Source: Pseudomonadota bacterium
GTDB lineage: Bacteria > Pseudomonadota > Alphaproteobacteria > Caulobacterales > Aquidulcibacteraceae
Reading direction: 5' to 3'
NCBI GenBank assembly: GCA_023410295.1
Contig: JAEYPY010000051.1
Span: forward strand, 1-33,636
DNA length: 33,636 bases
The notes below the pieces were generated by a model. The model saw only the letters and a program-made list of their open reading frames with translations, was not told where the DNA came from and searched no databases. This document shows positions 32,584 through 33,636 of the stretch, in pieces. A program made the position numbers and the translations under genes. How positions within the stretch are numbered: position 1 is the stretch's first letter; every line of letters begins with the position of its first letter.

Positions 32584-32723
32584 GCCCCGCCCAGCACGGC
32601 AAAGCCGATTACGACGAGCACGACGCCGATTCCCAGGATGTAGCGGACATGGTGGCCGGTTTCGCCGGCGCGCGCTTCATCTGGATTGGCTTCCACGTGG
32701 TCGCCGACCTTACGAGCGGACAT
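32571..32723 (-). CDS. 50-residue single-helix membrane protein
   Basis: A 50-residue frame on the - strand. The N-terminal half is polar (MSARKVGDHVEANPDE), then GETGHHVRYILGIG runs into one transmembrane helix of about 20 residues (about 29-48). A strong Shine-Dalgarno (GAGGAGA) lies about 7 bases upstream of the ATG, which is why I accept so short a gene. The helix would sit in the inner membrane with the N-terminus in the cytoplasm (positive residues before it). Function unknown. It is divergent from the small membrane gene starting at 32768 (44 bp apart) and reads toward xthA. Confidence 0.65.
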   Translation of the reverse strand: MSARKVGDHVEANPDEARAGETGHHVRYILGIGVVLVVIGFAVLGGAWFS

Positions 32724-32767
32724 AAGCGGTCTCCTCGGCCTCTTCGGGCCATGCTAATCATGGGCCC

Positions 32768-33091
32768 ATGCTCGTAATCCTCTGGGCCTTCTCATTGTTC
32801 CACCTGACCGTCAGCTTGGCCTGCCTCGGTTTGGCCATACGCCTGCTCATGCCGGAGGAGCGCTTGCAATGGCGCTCGCAGGTAGCGCTGCTCGTGGCTG
32901 AGTTTCTCTGCTGGATTTACCCGATCGCCGCTTACGTCGCGGCGAAATCCGCCTGGAGCGCCTACGAGGCTGGCCATCCCTTGTCGTTGGCCATGATGCT
33001 CGCGCCGCTGCTGTGGCTGGTGCTGATGGGGATCATGTTCGCGATTGTGGATTTCCTTGAAGACGGCGTGCTCGGCAACGCGCGCCAGTAG
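32768..33091 (+). CDS. Small integral membrane protein, family not recognised
   Basis: 107 residues with three hydrophobic segments (about 3-27, 39-58 and 74-95) separated by short polar loops (MPEERLQWRSQ; KSAWSAYEAGHP). Codon positions and the amphipathic loops look like real coding sequence, and nothing convincing is encoded on the opposite strand. No signal peptide beyond the first helix. No clear Shine-Dalgarno before the ATG, and two other ATGs lie just upstream in other frames, so the start is tentative. It is transcribed away from the 50-residue gene, so the 44 bp between them should hold both promoters. I do not recognise a family. Confidence 0.6.
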   Translation: MLVILWAFSLFHLTVSLACLGLAIRLLMPEERLQWRSQVALLVAEFLCWIYPIAAYVAAKSAWSAYEAGHPLSLAMMLAPLLWLVLMGIMFAIVDFLEDGVLGNARQ

Positions 33092-33157
33092 CCGGCGCTT
33101 GTGCGGAGTTGAGCCCGCCGCGCCGCCCGCGTTAGAACCTTCCGAAAGGTGGGGTGG

Positions 33158-33636
33158 ATGAGCGCGGACGAGAGCGAAAGCGCGCCTGCAAAGCGGCGCT
33201 TCAAGATACCGCGCTGGCTCTCGATCCTGGTGGCGCTCGCCTTCCTGGCTGCGGCCGCCTTCGTCATCCGCAACGAACTGGCCGAGCACAGCCCCGGCGA
33301 AATCCTGCACGCGCTGCGCTCGATCGATTCCGGCGCAATCTCGAGCGCCATCGGCCTCGTGCTCATTTCCTATGCGTGCCTGATTGGCTGCGAGCGTATT
33401 GCGCTTTCGATCATGGGCCGCGGCGATATTCCGCTCCGCCGCATGTGGCGCCCGACCTTCACCGCCTACGCGCTCGGCAACGCCGTCGGCTTTTCCTACG
33501 CCACCGTGCCCGTCGCCAGAGCGCGGCTCTATCGCAACCATCTGAGCGGTGGCGAGATCGCCGCGCTCTCGGCCATCACCGGCGCAACAGTAATGCTCGC
33601 CGGCGCCGCCATCGCCGGCATCGGCCTTCTCATCTC
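33158..33636 (+). CDS. Lysylphosphatidylglycerol synthase-type (MprF/UPF0104) membrane protein, 5' part
   Basis: The first 159 residues of a gene that runs off the window. A charged N-terminus (SADESESAPAKRR) leads to a transmembrane helix (about 21-37), further helices follow near 64-82 and after 133, and the segment AYALGNAVGFSY followed by VARARLYRNHLSGGEIA matches the conserved region of the MprF N-terminal flippase-like domain, including the family-typical Arg residues. AGGTGGGG lies just before the ATG, after a small hairpin (ACCTT/AAGGT). Members move aminoacylated phospholipids, and longer ones carry a C-terminal synthase domain (DUF2156); whether this one does cannot be seen here. 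Confidence 0.8.
   Translation, partial: MSADESESAPAKRRFKIPRWLSILVALAFLAAAAFVIRNELAEHSPGEILHALRSIDSGAISSAIGLVLISYACLIGCERIALSIMGRGDIPLRRMWRPTFTAYALGNAVGFSYATVPVARARLYRNHLSGGEIAALSAITGATVMLAGAAIAGIGLLI

Overview
This is a GC-rich, densely packed chromosomal segment from an alphaproteobacterium, most likely of the Caulobacterales/Hyphomonadaceae type. The case rests on the murA - DUF2948 - UPF0262 - low-Mr phosphatase - infA - maf - RNase E/G - yacG gene string, on UPF0262 and DUF2948 themselves (essentially alphaproteobacterial families), on a FlaEY-like flagellar protein, and on a GGAAC-N17-CGTT element matching the alphaproteobacterial general-stress (EcfG/SigT) promoter. I see no insertion sequence, integrase, CRISPR array or rRNA. 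Almost all genes lie on the + strand and many overlap by 1-4 bases, so translational coupling is common. No gene-free stretch exceeds about 110 bp.

Layout. (1) 1-1855: 3' end of a SuhB-type inositol monophosphatase, overlapping a Tat-exported PhoD-like phosphatase. (2) 1891-6116: a putative stress promoter followed by a TonB-dependent receptor, a YfiR/DUF4154 periplasmic protein and a membrane hybrid histidine kinase with a CHASE8-like sensor. This is probably one envelope-signalling operon. (3) 6222-12219: a five-gene block with a membrane EAL phosphodiesterase (degenerate GGDEF), a LysM/TPR-like lipoprotein, a transmembrane Ser/Thr kinase with a C-terminal sensor and HAMP, a TagH-type FHA protein and a PP2C phosphatase. 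It resembles the threonine-phosphorylation control circuit of type VI secretion, but no secretion structural gene is present here. (4) 12281-20869: metabolic and signalling genes: aldonolactone-oxidase-type flavoprotein, D-threonine-aldolase/DSD1-type PLP enzyme, ferredoxin-NADP reductase, soluble PAS hybrid kinase, M28 peptidase lipoprotein, glutathione S-transferase and TSUP permease. (5) 20940-25370: a 1476-residue flagellin/FliD-like protein with repeated hook-IN-like modules and a beta-propeller region. (6) 25441-31334: tRNA-Thr(GGT), a 41-residue basic protein, then the conserved housekeeping chain murA to yacG. (7) 31331-32723 on the - strand: a 50-residue membrane protein, exonuclease III and a DUF4112 protein. 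(8) 32768 to the end: a small membrane protein and the start of an MprF/UPF0104-type membrane protein cut by the window edge.

The best candidates for an under-described system are block 2 (a YfiR-type sensor module wired to a histidine kinase instead of a diguanylate cyclase, with its own TonB receptor) and block 3 (a kinase - FHA - phosphatase circuit joined to a c-di-GMP phosphodiesterase). All function calls come from reading motifs by eye; no database search was run.
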